49,775 bases of DNA, taken from NCBI GenBank assembly GCA_002375495.1, contig DFLU01000007.1, positions 1 through 49,775 of the forward strand, read 5' to 3'. This DNA comes from Flavobacteriaceae bacterium UBA3611. Lineage in GTDB: Bacteria > Bacteroidota > Bacteroidia > Flavobacteriales > Flavobacteriaceae. This document shows positions 23,975 to 32,720 of the stretch, in pieces (the stretch's first letter is position 1; every line of letters starts with the position of its first letter). The position numbers and the translations under genes were made by a program. The notes under the pieces were generated by a model, which worked only from the letters and a program-made list of their open reading frames with translations, was not told the DNA's origin and did no database searches.

Positions 23975-24026
23975 AGTTGGTAGTTGGTAGTTGGTAGTTG
24001 GTAGTTGGTAGTTGGTAGTTGGTAGT
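23975..24026. repeat. Heptanucleotide tandem repeat (AGTTGGT)7
   Basis: Seven perfect copies of AGTTGGT followed by AGT lie 1 bp after the crtYcd stop and before the convergent recQ gene. Perfect identity of the units suggests recent slippage. A 7-bp unit outside any ORF does not change a reading frame, but the copy number should vary between strains. Confidence 0.97.
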
Positions 24027-24072
24027 AAAAATAAAAATACCTGAACTTTAGTTAATTTAGTTAGCTGAGATG

Positions 24073-26268
24073 TTAGTTTCCTACTTCGCTCAAGAATTTA
24101 ATTCGGTAGAGGCGTAATTCTTCCACATCGTAGTCGCCATCAAATTCATTCATGGCTTCTTCAATATTGTCGGTTTCAGCTTCTAAGAAATATTCATGTA
24201 ACTCTTCTTGTTGGTCTTCATCTAAGGTTTCATCTACCCAATAGCTAATATTCAACTTAGTACCGCTATATACTATCGCTTCCATTTCGTCGATAAGCGC
24301 ATCCATCTCGATTCCTTTTGCCGAAGCAATATCATCTAAGGCCAGTTTTCTATCTACGTTTTGAATAATATAGAGTTTGAGTCCGCTGTTGCTACCCGTA
24401 GACTTTACTACAAAATCGTCTGGGCGAGAAATATCATTTTCTTCCACATAGTTGCTGATGAGTGAAATAAAAGAGCTTCCGTATTTTTTTGCCTTTCCTT
24501 CACCTACCCCGTGTACATTGGCCAGTTCTTCTAAGGTAATTGGATATTTCAGCGCCATATCTTCAAGCGAAGGATCCTGAAAAATAACATAAGGCGGTAA
24601 ATTCAGCTTGTCGGCTACCCTTTTTCGTTCAGATTTCAGCAACTGATAGAGTTTTTCATCTGCTACCGCTCCTCCTCCCTTTTGGTTTGTGATGATCGCA
24701 TCATCATTCGCTTCTTTGTACGAATGGTCTTCAGTCATCATAAAGCTTTCTGGCTTCTGTAAGAAATCTTTCCCCTTTTGGGTTATTTTAATTACCCCGT
24801 AGGTTTCAATATCTTTTGAAAGCATTCCTGCCACTAAAACTTGGCGTAACAATGCCATCCAGTATTCTGGCTCTTGGTGGGCACCAATTCCGAAGAATTC
24901 TTGTTGGTCGGTACGGTGTGATTTTATCATGGCATTCACCTTTCCGATGAGTACATTTACCACTTCTTTGCTCTTGTATTGCTGGTTGGTTTCACTTACT
25001 ACCTTCAACAACTTTACAACATCATCTTTAGCTTCGCGCTGTGTTTTGGGATTGCGCATATTATCGTCCATCTCACCACCTTCTCCCGTTTCATTGTCAA
25101 ATTCTTCTCCGAAGTAGTGCAGTATAAACTTTCGTCTAGAAATAGAAGTTTCAGCAAAAGCAACCACTTCTTGCAGCAAGGCATGGCCAATTTCTTGTTC
25201 GGCCACAGGTTTCCCGCTCATGAACTTTTCTAACTTTTCGATGTCTTTGTAGCTATAAAATGCCAAACAGTATCCTTCGCCACCATCACGTCCTGCACGT
25301 CCAGTTTCTTGGTAATAACTCTCTATGCTCTTCGGAATGTCATTGTGTACCACAAACCGCACATCGGGTTTATCGATTCCCATACCGAAGGCGATGGTTG
25401 CTACCACCACATCGGCGTCTTCCATCAAGAACATATCCTGATGCTTTACACGTGTTTTAGCATCGAGCCCTGCGTGATACGGTATTGCCTTAATACCATT
25501 TACCTGAAGGGTTTGCGCAAGTTCTTCCACACGCTTTCTGCTCAAGCAATAAATGATACCGCTCTTACCCTCGTATTGTTTTACAAATCGAGTAATGTCT
25601 GCATCTACGTTTTTGGTTTTCGGCCTGATTTCGTAAAAAAGGTTGGGACGGTTAAAAGAGGCTTTAAACGTATTGGCATCTTGAATACCTAGATTTTTAA
25701 GAATATCTTCCTGAACTTTTGGCGTAGCCGTAGCGGTAAGTCCGATAATCGGGATATTATCTCCTATACGCTGAATGATTTTCCGAAGATTTCGATATTC
25801 AGGTCGAAAATCGTGGCCCCATTCGCTGATGCAATGGGCTTCATCTATGGCTACAAAAGAAATGGTTTGTTTCTGCAAAAATGATACATACTCTTCTTTG
25901 GTCAACGATTCGGGGGCAACATATAATAATTTCGTAACGCCATCTTCAATATCACCCATCACCCGTTTTACATCAGTTTTATTAAGCGAAGAGTTTAAAA
26001 CATGGGCAATGCCCTCTTCCGAAGAAAGCGCACGCAGGGCATCCACTTGGTTTTTCATGAGAGCAATAAGGGGAGATACCACAATGGCAGTTCCTTCTTG
26101 CATTAAAGCAGGCAGTTGGTAGCATAACGACTTGCCGCCGCCAGTGGGCATGATAACGAAGGTATCGTCTTGTGCCAAAACACTTTTTACAACTTCTTCT
26201 TGAAGTCCTTTGAATTTTGAGAAGCCAAAGTACTGCTTTAGTGCTGCGTATAAATCAAATTCAGCCAC
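24073..26268 (-). CDS. recQ: ATP-dependent DNA helicase RecQ
   Basis: 731 aa 3'-5' helicase for recombination and fork repair. Walker A is PTGGGKS (41-47), DEAH is at 142-145, and the aromatic-rich loop reads AHCISEWGHDFRPEYR. The second RecA lobe has GRAGRDG (323-329), followed by an RQC winged helix and an HRDC domain (about 545-615), then a 115-residue acidic C-terminal extension. The zinc-binding region of RecQ (SRRKFILHYFGEEF.. at about 377-406), which in E. coli has four Cys, has none here. It is a single gene, convergent with the crt operon. Confidence 0.95.
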   Translation of the reverse strand: MAEFDLYAALKQYFGFSKFKGLQEEVVKSVLAQDDTFVIMPTGGGKSLCYQLPALMQEGTAIVVSPLIALMKNQVDALRALSSEEGIAHVLNSSLNKTDVKRVMGDIEDGVTKLLYVAPESLTKEEYVSFLQKQTISFVAIDEAHCISEWGHDFRPEYRNLRKIIQRIGDNIPIIGLTATATPKVQEDILKNLGIQDANTFKASFNRPNLFYEIRPKTKNVDADITRFVKQYEGKSGIIYCLSRKRVEELAQTLQVNGIKAIPYHAGLDAKTRVKHQDMFLMEDADVVVATIAFGMGIDKPDVRFVVHNDIPKSIESYYQETGRAGRDGGEGYCLAFYSYKDIEKLEKFMSGKPVAEQEIGHALLQEVVAFAETSISRRKFILHYFGEEFDNETGEGGEMDDNMRNPKTQREAKDDVVKLLKVVSETNQQYKSKEVVNVLIGKVNAMIKSHRTDQQEFFGIGAHQEPEYWMALLRQVLVAGMLSKDIETYGVIKITQKGKDFLQKPESFMMTEDHSYKEANDDAIITNQKGGGAVADEKLYQLLKSERKRVADKLNLPPYVIFQDPSLEDMALKYPITLEELANVHGVGEGKAKKYGSSFISLISNYVEENDISRPDDFVVKSTGSNSGLKLYIIQNVDRKLALDDIASAKGIEMDALIDEMEAIVYSGTKLNISYWVDETLDEDQQEELHEYFLEAETDNIEEAMNEFDGDYDVEELRLYRIKFLSEVGN

Positions 26269-26317
26269 GCTGCTTTTTTATAATTAAGGTGTTCTTTGTT
26301 TTTGGTTTGAATTATAA

Positions 26318-26348
26318 TTGCGTAAACAGGGGAACAATTGTAATTTTG
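26318..26348 (+). promoter_or_regulatory. Promoter of the kdsD-tatC-lptB gene group
   Basis: TTG (26318-26320), a 20 bp spacer and TAATTTTG (26341-26348) fit the consensus. The predicted leader to the kdsD start is about 115 nt and holds a 21-codon ORF (26357-26422). Confidence 0.65.
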
Positions 26349-26468
26349 CAACCATTATGGTAAAACTGTATCTATTACCTGTATATTGTGGCCGTTGGGC
26401 TTTCACCCTATTGCCAATTTAAATATACTAATTTCTGAAACAGTTGCAAACTTATTAATGAGCAAATT

Positions 26469-27434
26469 TTGAATAGAACCTCACAAATTATAGCGGTTGC
26501 CAAGCAAACAATTGAAACCGAAAGCAAGGCAATCATGCATTTGGCACAACTAGTAAATGAAGAATTCGCGCAAGCGGTAGAAGCTATCTACCATTCGAAA
26601 GGTCGTGTAGTGATTACCGGCATCGGAAAAAGTGCGAACATCGCAACCAAAATTGTGGCCACCTTAAACTCTACCGGCACCCCTGCCATTTTTATGCATG
26701 CAGCAGATGCCATTCACGGTGATTTGGGGACTATTTTAAAAGACGATGTGGTGATTTGTATCTCTAAAAGCGGAAATACCCCAGAAATAAAAGTACTTGT
26801 GCCACTTATTAAAGGCCGCGGAAACACCTTATTAGCCATTACTTCCAATCGTGAATCATTTTTAGGAGTACAAGCAAATTACGTGTTGCATGCGTATGTT
26901 GAAAAAGAAGCTTGCCCCAACAATCTTGCACCAACAACCAGTACCACAGCCCAGTTAGTAATTGGCGACGCACTCGCTATGGCGCTGTTAGATCTTCGCG
27001 GATTCTCAAGTAAAGATTTTGCACGTTTCCACCCAGGAGGTTCTTTGGGTAAAAAATTATATTTACGTGTTAGTGATCTTACTTCATTGAACGAACGCCC
27101 AGAGGTACATCCCGATACCGATGTTAAAAATGTGATTGTTGAGATTTCTGAAAAATTATTGGGTGTGACTGCCGTGGTTGAAAACCATAAAATTGTTGGT
27201 ATTATCACCGATGGAGATTTACGTAGAATGCTTACCAAAGAAGAAAGTATCACGGGTTTAACCGCAAAAGACATCATGACTGCCAACCCAAAGCGAATTA
27301 ACAACGACGCTATGGCAGTTGAAGCAATGGAATTAATGGACAAACACGGTATCACGCAAATTCTCGCTGAAGAAAACGGTCGGTATTGCGGTGTTGTTCA
27401 TATCCACAACTTGACCAAAGAAGGCATTATTTAA
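26469..27434 (+). CDS. kdsD: Arabinose-5-phosphate isomerase, TTG start
   Basis: 321 aa KdsD/KpsF type: makes arabinose-5-phosphate from ribulose-5-phosphate for Kdo, the inner-core LPS sugar. A SIS domain (about 30-170) has RVVITGIGKSANIATKIVAT and ISKSGNTPE. It is followed by FHPGGSLGK and two CBS domains (about 200-321). The start is TTG at 26469. An in-frame TGA at 26436 and no ATG in between exclude a longer form, and the first internal Met would cut into the N-terminal helix. Its stop overlaps the tatC start (TAATG), so translation is coupled. Confidence 0.93.
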   Translation: MNRTSQIIAVAKQTIETESKAIMHLAQLVNEEFAQAVEAIYHSKGRVVITGIGKSANIATKIVATLNSTGTPAIFMHAADAIHGDLGTILKDDVVICISKSGNTPEIKVLVPLIKGRGNTLLAITSNRESFLGVQANYVLHAYVEKEACPNNLAPTTSTTAQLVIGDALAMALLDLRGFSSKDFARFHPGGSLGKKLYLRVSDLTSLNERPEVHPDTDVKNVIVEISEKLLGVTAVVENHKIVGIITDGDLRRMLTKEESITGLTAKDIMTANPKRINNDAMAVEAMELMDKHGITQILAEENGRYCGVVHIHNLTKEGII

Positions 27435-28279
27435 TGGCCAGAACAAAAAATACAGATCCGGGCAAAGAGATGTCATTTTTAGACCATCTCGAAGAATTGC
27501 GTTGGCATCTCATACGTTCAACCATTGCGGTTGTGCTTGCGGGTACTGCAGCATTCCTGTTTAAAGAACTCATTTTTGAAGGAATCATCTTTGCGCCTAA
27601 ACGGGCCGATTTCCCGACCTATCAAATTTTGTGCAAAGCCGCACGTTTTATAGGCTTTGAAGAGAGTTTCTGCTTTACTGAACTTCCATTCAGGGTGCAG
27701 AGTAGAACCATGGCCGGACAGTTTTCTGCCCATATTTGGACTTCCATCACTGCCGGATTTATTGTGGCGTTTCCGTATGTGCTCTATGAGTTCTGGCGCT
27801 TTATAAGCCCAGGTTTGAGAACGAATGAACGTAAAAGCTCACGCGGATTCATCATTGTGGCTTCCCTCCTATTTTTTATCGGAGTTCTGTTTGGCTACTA
27901 TGTAATTACACCGCTTTCTATGAATTTCTTGGGCAGCTACCAAGTAAGTGAACAGGTGTTCAACGACTTCGATTTGAGTAGCTATATTGGCCTTGTTCGT
28001 GCGTGTGCACTGTCTGCCGGGCTTATTTTTGAACTACCCATCATCATTTATTTTCTGACCAAAATTGGCGTGGTCACCCCCCAATTTTTGAAAAAATACC
28101 GAAAATTTGCACTGGTGATCGTACTGATTATTTCTGCTATCATTACACCGCCAGACATTGCCAGCCAAGTGATTGTAGCCGTTCCGGTGGTTATTTTATA
28201 TGAAATCAGCATCATTATCGCAAAAGTGGTGGTGCGCAACCAAAAAAGAAAATTAAAAGCCCATGGCAAACCAAGTTGA
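27434..28279 (+). CDS. tatC: Sec-independent protein translocase TatC
   Basis: 281 aa with six transmembrane segments. It is the signal-peptide receptor of the twin-arginine pathway. The N-terminal MSFLDHLEELRWHLIRS and the loop motif YEFWRFISPGLRTNERK are diagnostic. The ATG at 27434 is chosen; an upstream frame extension lies inside kdsD. A longer first periplasmic loop (about 45-95) with several Cys and aromatic residues is usual for this phylum. tatA is not in the window. Confidence 0.95.
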   Translation: MARTKNTDPGKEMSFLDHLEELRWHLIRSTIAVVLAGTAAFLFKELIFEGIIFAPKRADFPTYQILCKAARFIGFEESFCFTELPFRVQSRTMAGQFSAHIWTSITAGFIVAFPYVLYEFWRFISPGLRTNERKSSRGFIIVASLLFFIGVLFGYYVITPLSMNFLGSYQVSEQVFNDFDLSSYIGLVRACALSAGLIFELPIIIYFLTKIGVVTPQFLKKYRKFALVIVLIISAIITPPDIASQVIVAVPVVILYEISIIIAKVVVRNQKRKLKAHGKPS

Positions 28280-28613
28280 AGAATTTAATGCCTACCGTTC
28301 AAAAATGAACGAAAAGATGATGGCCGACAATAACAAAATTGTAAAGCGCATCTTTAATCTCGATACCAATGCCTTTGCTGAAGGCGCCCTTCCGAAGAAA
28401 ACAAAAGAACTATTAGGATTGGGAAACAGTTTGGTCTTGCGCTGTGACGACTGTGTAAAATACCATTTAGAGGCTTGCTACAAGCTCAATATTTCAAAAG
28501 AAGAAGTGGTAGAAGCCCTGAGTATTTCTTTGTTAATAGGTGGCACGATTGTGATTCCACACTTACGCCGTGCGTTCGAATATTGGGAAGCCTTAGAAGC
28601 AACTGTTTCGTAA
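28263..28613 (+). CDS. Carboxymuconolactone decarboxylase (AhpD-like) family protein
   Basis: 116 aa helical protein with the redox motif C61-DD-C64-xxx-H68 (LRCDDCVKYHLEAC) typical of the AhpD branch, which takes part in peroxide reduction. It overlaps the end of tatC by 17 bp. True gamma-carboxymuconolactone decarboxylase activity is unlikely given the CxxC motif. The partner reductase is unknown. No peroxiredoxin gene is nearby. Confidence 0.88.
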   Translation: MANQVEEFNAYRSKMNEKMMADNNKIVKRIFNLDTNAFAEGALPKKTKELLGLGNSLVLRCDDCVKYHLEACYKLNISKEEVVEALSISLLIGGTIVIPHLRRAFEYWEALEATVS

Positions 28614-28727
28614 TTTTTACTTCGAAAAATTTAGCTGTACTTTTAACGTTCTAGAACAAACAGTGGCGCAACAATTAAAATTTTGCAATGCGGAAGCGAA
28701 CGTCACGCTGTCACACAGGAAAATATC

Positions 28728-29468
28728 ATGAAATTAAAAGCCGAAAATCTTGTAAAATCGTATAAGGGGCGTAATGTCGTAAAAGGCATCACGGTTGAAG
28801 TAAACCAAGGAGAAATTGTCGGACTCCTAGGTCCTAACGGAGCTGGGAAAACAACCTCTTTCTACATGATTGTGGGCTTAATTAAGCCCAACGGCGGGAA
28901 AATTTTTCTGGAAGGTACCGAAATCACCAAATACCCCATGTACAAGCGAGCGCAAAACGGTATCGGGTATTTGGCACAAGAGGCTTCGGTGTTCCGAAAA
29001 TTAAGTATTGAAGACAACATTTTAAGTGTACTACAACTTACCAAGCTCTCCAAAAAAGAGCAGGAATTAAAAATGGAGTCGCTCATCGAAGAATTTGGTT
29101 TGGGGCATATCCGTAAAAGTCGTGGTGATCTTTTAAGCGGTGGCGAAAGACGACGTACCGAAATTGCACGCGCTTTGGCTACAGACCCACATTTTATACT
29201 ACTAGACGAGCCCTTTGCAGGAGTAGACCCTGTCGCGGTTGAAGACATTCAGCGTATTGTGGCGCAACTAAAAAACAAGAATATCGGGATTCTCATTACA
29301 GACCATAATGTTCAGGAAACCTTGGCCATTACAGACCGCACATACCTTATGTTTGAAGGAAGTATCTTAAAACATGGCGAACCAGAAGAACTGGCCAATG
29401 ACGAAATGGTGCGAAAAGTATATTTGGGGCAAAACTTCGAGCTTCGTAAAAAGAAATTAAATTTTTAG
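28728..29468 (+). CDS. lptB: LPS export ABC transporter ATPase LptB
   Basis: 246 aa ATPase that powers LPS extraction by LptF and LptG. Walker A is GLLGPNGAGKTTSFYMIVGL, the signature LLSGGERRRTEIARAL, Walker B FILLDEPFAGVDPVAVEDI, and the H-loop ITDHNV. The LptB-specific YLAQEASVFRKLSIEDNI is present. The ATG at 28728 gives the normal start; a frame extension to 28683 adds 15 unrelated residues. It follows kdsD, tatC and the CMD gene, so this group mixes LPS synthesis and transport. Confidence 0.96.
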   Translation: MKLKAENLVKSYKGRNVVKGITVEVNQGEIVGLLGPNGAGKTTSFYMIVGLIKPNGGKIFLEGTEITKYPMYKRAQNGIGYLAQEASVFRKLSIEDNILSVLQLTKLSKKEQELKMESLIEEFGLGHIRKSRGDLLSGGERRRTEIARALATDPHFILLDEPFAGVDPVAVEDIQRIVAQLKNKNIGILITDHNVQETLAITDRTYLMFEGSILKHGEPEELANDEMVRKVYLGQNFELRKKKLNF

Positions 29469-29514
29469 AATTTTAAGGATACCACTATCCCCTAGCTAGG
29501 CTTCAGTATTTAAC

Positions 29515-30255
29515 TCAATTAGGCTTCCAGAAAAGAGAAAGTAGGATATAGACTCCTAGAATAACGGGTATGGCGATAAACTTCAGCAAAACAATTGCTA
29601 GCATACAAATTGCCAAAAATACATACCGAATAGCATTCGTTTTTAAATCCCAAGTTTTAAACTTCAGCGCAAAAAGTGGTAGTTCAGCATTCATCAAGAC
29701 ACATCCCAAGAGCGTGATTCCTGTAAGTGTATACGGATTCAAAATAAATTGTTCGGCCAAAGCAGACCATTGAAATGCCAAAATAAGTGGTAAACTGAGC
29801 ACGAGCAATGCCGTTGCTGGCGTTGGCAAGCCTATAAAACTAGTAGTTTGCCGGGTATCTACATTAAATTTTGCCAAACGATACGCTGCCCCTACCGCAA
29901 TTAGCAATCCGATAAACGGTATAAATTGATGCCAGCCAACATTCCAACCCTCGGTAACGAATAAATCGGTCATGACCAATGGTGCCCCATTTAAACTTTC
30001 AGAAAAAAGTTGTACCATAACCATGGCAGGAGCTACGCCGCTGGTTATCATATCTGCCAAAGAGTCTAATTGAAGTCCTACTTCGCTCTGTGCATTCAGT
30101 AAGCGGGCGGCCAAGCCATCAAAAAAGTCGAAAAAGATTCCTGTAAAAACAAAATACGACGCCGTTACCAAATCGCCAGAAATAGCAAAAAATATGGCCA
30201 CACAGCCACATAATAGGTTTAGTGAGGTAATTAGGTTAGGAATCTGTTTCAGCAT
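29515..30255 (-). CDS. pssA: CDP-diacylglycerol-serine O-phosphatidyltransferase
   Basis: 246 aa integral membrane enzyme that makes phosphatidylserine, the precursor of phosphatidylethanolamine. The CDP-alcohol phosphotransferase signature is perfect: D46-G47-xx-A50-R51-x8-G60-xxx-D64-xxx-D68. About seven hydrophobic segments follow. It is convergent with lptB and divergent from the PorV/PorQ-family gene. No phosphatidylserine decarboxylase gene is adjacent. Confidence 0.93.
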   Translation of the reverse strand: MLKQIPNLITSLNLLCGCVAIFFAISGDLVTASYFVFTGIFFDFFDGLAARLLNAQSEVGLQLDSLADMITSGVAPAMVMVQLFSESLNGAPLVMTDLFVTEGWNVGWHQFIPFIGLLIAVGAAYRLAKFNVDTRQTTSFIGLPTPATALLVLSLPLILAFQWSALAEQFILNPYTLTGITLLGCVLMNAELPLFALKFKTWDLKTNAIRYVFLAICMLAIVLLKFIAIPVILGVYILLSLFWKPN

Positions 30256-30355
30256 AATAAAATTGGGTTACGTGTAAAAATAAGAAAGTATTTCCGTCTA
30301 AGCCCAATATGGCACAATATCTGGTCAAAATAATAGTTTAGTATTCTGTAAAATA

Positions 30356-31450
30356 ATGAGATATTTGCTGAAATTTTATCACTTGAAAAAGTACCTGATC
30401 CTCGCCTTATTCCTATTGGCTTTATCGGTAAATGCGCAGACCGTTCGTAAATATTCAAACGAATTTATGAACATTGGCGTAGATGCTGCTGCTTTCGGTA
30501 TGTCTAATGCCGTGGTTGCCTCTACGAATGATGTGAACAGTGGGTATTGGAATCCGGCGGGCTTGGTGGGCCTAGAAGACAATCAATTGTCGCTGATGCA
30601 CGCTTCTTACTTTGCCAACATTGCCAATTACGATTACGCAGGATTTGCCATGCCGTTAGACAAACAAAGTGCGGTGGCGCTTTCTATTATTCGCTTTGGG
30701 GTTGATGACATCCTGAATACGACACAGCTTATTGATGAACAAGGAAATATAGACTACAACCGTATCAGCCTGTTCTCTACAGCAGATTACGGGGTAACGT
30801 TTTCGTACGCACGTGAACTCCCCTTAGACGGCTTGAATGTTGGGGTAAACGCAAAAGTCATTCGACGGATTATAGGTGATTTTGCTTCTTCTTGGGGTTT
30901 TGGTCTCGATGCAGGGGTACAATTCACTACCGGAAATTGGAATTTTGGAGTGATGGCACGCGACATTACGACTACGTTTAATGCATGGGCGATAGACGAA
31001 GAACAATTTGCAACCATCCAAAATGCGGTAGAGGGGCAAAACCAAGAGTTACCTGAAACTACTGAAATTACCATTCCGAAATTACAGATAGGTGCTTCCA
31101 AAAAATTTGTATTTCATTACGATTATGTGCTCTTAGCTGAAGCAGACCTTAACTTTCGCTTTGCACAGACCAACGATATAATTTCAACCTCGTTTGCAAG
31201 TATCGACCCAGCACTAGGATTGCAATTTGGGTACATAGACATGGTATTTGTTCGGGCCGGTGTTGGAAATTTCCAAAACATACAACAATTGGACGGTAGT
31301 GATTCTGTAGGCTTCCAGCCCAATATTGGTGTAGGATTCAAATACAAAGGGATTCAGGTTGATTACGCCCTTACCGATATAGGTGATCAAAGTGCCGCCC
31401 TCTATTCTAACGTATTCTCATTAAAATTAGACTGGAGTATTTTTAGGTAA
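30356..31450 (+). CDS. PorV/PorQ-family outer-membrane beta-barrel protein
   Basis: 364 aa with a signal peptide ending in SVNAQ (about residue 28), then a sequence with many alternating hydrophobic strands and aromatic ends, as in a beta-barrel. The hallmark is FMNIGVDAAAFGMSNAVVAS followed by NSGYWNPAGL. PorV and PorQ serve the type IX secretion system, but the family has members outside it, so the role here is open. It is probably a porin-like or secretion-accessory protein. It is followed 64 bp later by lnb, which has its own promoter. Confidence 0.82.
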   Translation: MRYLLKFYHLKKYLILALFLLALSVNAQTVRKYSNEFMNIGVDAAAFGMSNAVVASTNDVNSGYWNPAGLVGLEDNQLSLMHASYFANIANYDYAGFAMPLDKQSAVALSIIRFGVDDILNTTQLIDEQGNIDYNRISLFSTADYGVTFSYARELPLDGLNVGVNAKVIRRIIGDFASSWGFGLDAGVQFTTGNWNFGVMARDITTTFNAWAIDEEQFATIQNAVEGQNQELPETTEITIPKLQIGASKKFVFHYDYVLLAEADLNFRFAQTNDIISTSFASIDPALGLQFGYIDMVFVRAGVGNFQNIQQLDGSDSVGFQPNIGVGFKYKGIQVDYALTDIGDQSAALYSNVFSLKLDWSIFR

Positions 31451-31462
31451 ATACCCTAAAAT

Positions 31463-31494
31463 TTGAATGACGTGCAAGAAGAATTTGTATTTTG
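31463..31494 (+). promoter_or_regulatory. Possible lnb promoter
   Basis: TTG (31463-31465), 22 bp, then TATTTTG (31488-31494), one T short of TAnnTTTG, and followed by CACCCA as at other promoters in the window. Confidence 0.45.
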
Positions 31495-31514
31495 CACCCA
31501 CAAAACCGTAAGCT

Positions 31515-32690
31515 TTGTTCCGTAACCTGTTCTTCTTTCTATTTGCGCTAAGCACAATGATGCTACAGGCACAATACGTTCCCCTTTCCGAAGCAGCAAA
31601 AGTGAGCATCCTCACTATGGGTCCGGGAGATAATCTTTATGACAAATTTGGCCATAGTGCATTCAGAATTGAAGACCCTACACGTGGTTTTGACGCGGTT
31701 TATAACTATGGAGTATACGATTTTGATACGCCAAATTTCTATACCAAATTCGCCCAAGGAAAACTTTTATACAAACTTGAAGGTGTTAATTCACAACCAT
31801 TTATAGATCATTACATCGCACAGAATCGATGGATTAAACAACAGGAGCTCGATCTTTCGTATTCTGAAAAACAAGAACTTTTTACCTTCTTGAACAACAA
31901 CCTAAAGCCAAAGAATAAATACTATAAATACGACTTCTTCTATGATAACTGTGCGACTAAGATAAGAGATGTGCTTGTGAATGTGTTGGGAGACGACATC
32001 ATTTATACAGCCGATTTCACTTCGGAAGACAAAACGTTTCGAGAGCTGATACAACAAAATGTACACTGGAACACTTGGGGAAGTGTTGGCATGGACGTAG
32101 CCATTGGTGCTGTTACTGATAAAAAAGCGACTACTTGGCAATATCAATTTTTACCAGATTATGTGTTTCTGGCCACAGCAACTGCAGACTTAAAGCAGAA
32201 TAACGGTATACAGCCCTTAGTGGCCAATACAGAAACTATTTACGAAGCAACTAAGAAGCCTCCAACTAGCGACTTTTTAACGAGTCCGCTCTTTATATTT
32301 ATCCTCTTGGCACTAGCCATAATTGGTTATACCTATCGAGATGCCAAACGCCATGTGCGCAGCAGAGCGCTTGACGTGCTTATTTTTGGGGTCACTGGTT
32401 GTATAGGAGTCATTTTATGTCTGTTGTGGTTTGCCACAGACCATAGCGCCACAGCCAATAACTACAATTTGTTGTGGGCCTTCCCTTTTAACTTGCTGAT
32501 TGCTTTTTTTATAGGGAAATCGCGACCTAAAGTTTGGGTGCGTAGGTATGTTCTATTTTTGGTATTGCTACTCGTGTTACTGGTAATGCATTGGTTTACG
32601 GGGGTGCAAGAATTCGCTTATGCTTTTATCCCATTGTTTGTAGCTCTTGCCATACGTTTTGTATATTTAATACGCGTGTTGAAAGATTAA
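31515..32690 (+). CDS. lnb: Lnb-type lipoprotein N-acyltransferase (DUF4105)
   Basis: 391 aa. A signal peptide (ends MMLQAQ) precedes a periplasmic domain (about 21-240), then five transmembrane segments (about 255-391). Conserved MGPGDNLYDKFGHSAFRIED holds H47, and YDFFYDNCATKIRDVL holds C146, a likely Cys-His pair. As I recall, this DUF4105 family was shown to be the lipoprotein N-acyltransferase of Bacteroides, replacing the Lnt found in Proteobacteria. It would add the third acyl chain to lipoproteins such as the two in this window. The start is TTG at 31515; the later ATGs lie within the signal peptide. Confidence 0.83.
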   Translation: MFRNLFFFLFALSTMMLQAQYVPLSEAAKVSILTMGPGDNLYDKFGHSAFRIEDPTRGFDAVYNYGVYDFDTPNFYTKFAQGKLLYKLEGVNSQPFIDHYIAQNRWIKQQELDLSYSEKQELFTFLNNNLKPKNKYYKYDFFYDNCATKIRDVLVNVLGDDIIYTADFTSEDKTFRELIQQNVHWNTWGSVGMDVAIGAVTDKKATTWQYQFLPDYVFLATATADLKQNNGIQPLVANTETIYEATKKPPTSDFLTSPLFIFILLALAIIGYTYRDAKRHVRSRALDVLIFGVTGCIGVILCLLWFATDHSATANNYNLLWAFPFNLLIAFFIGKSRPKVWVRRYVLFLVLLLVLLVMHWFTGVQEFAYAFIPLFVALAIRFVYLIRVLKD

Positions 32691-32720
32691 CGATTTCGGC
32701 AGTAGTTAGTCACATTTGTA

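Noticed and set aside
23975..24026. A CRISPR array
   Set aside because: The unit is 7 bp with no spacers and no cas genes in the window.
26879..27355. 158-codon open frame on the minus strand
   Set aside because: It is antisense to the CBS region of kdsD and is explained as a shadow of its codons.
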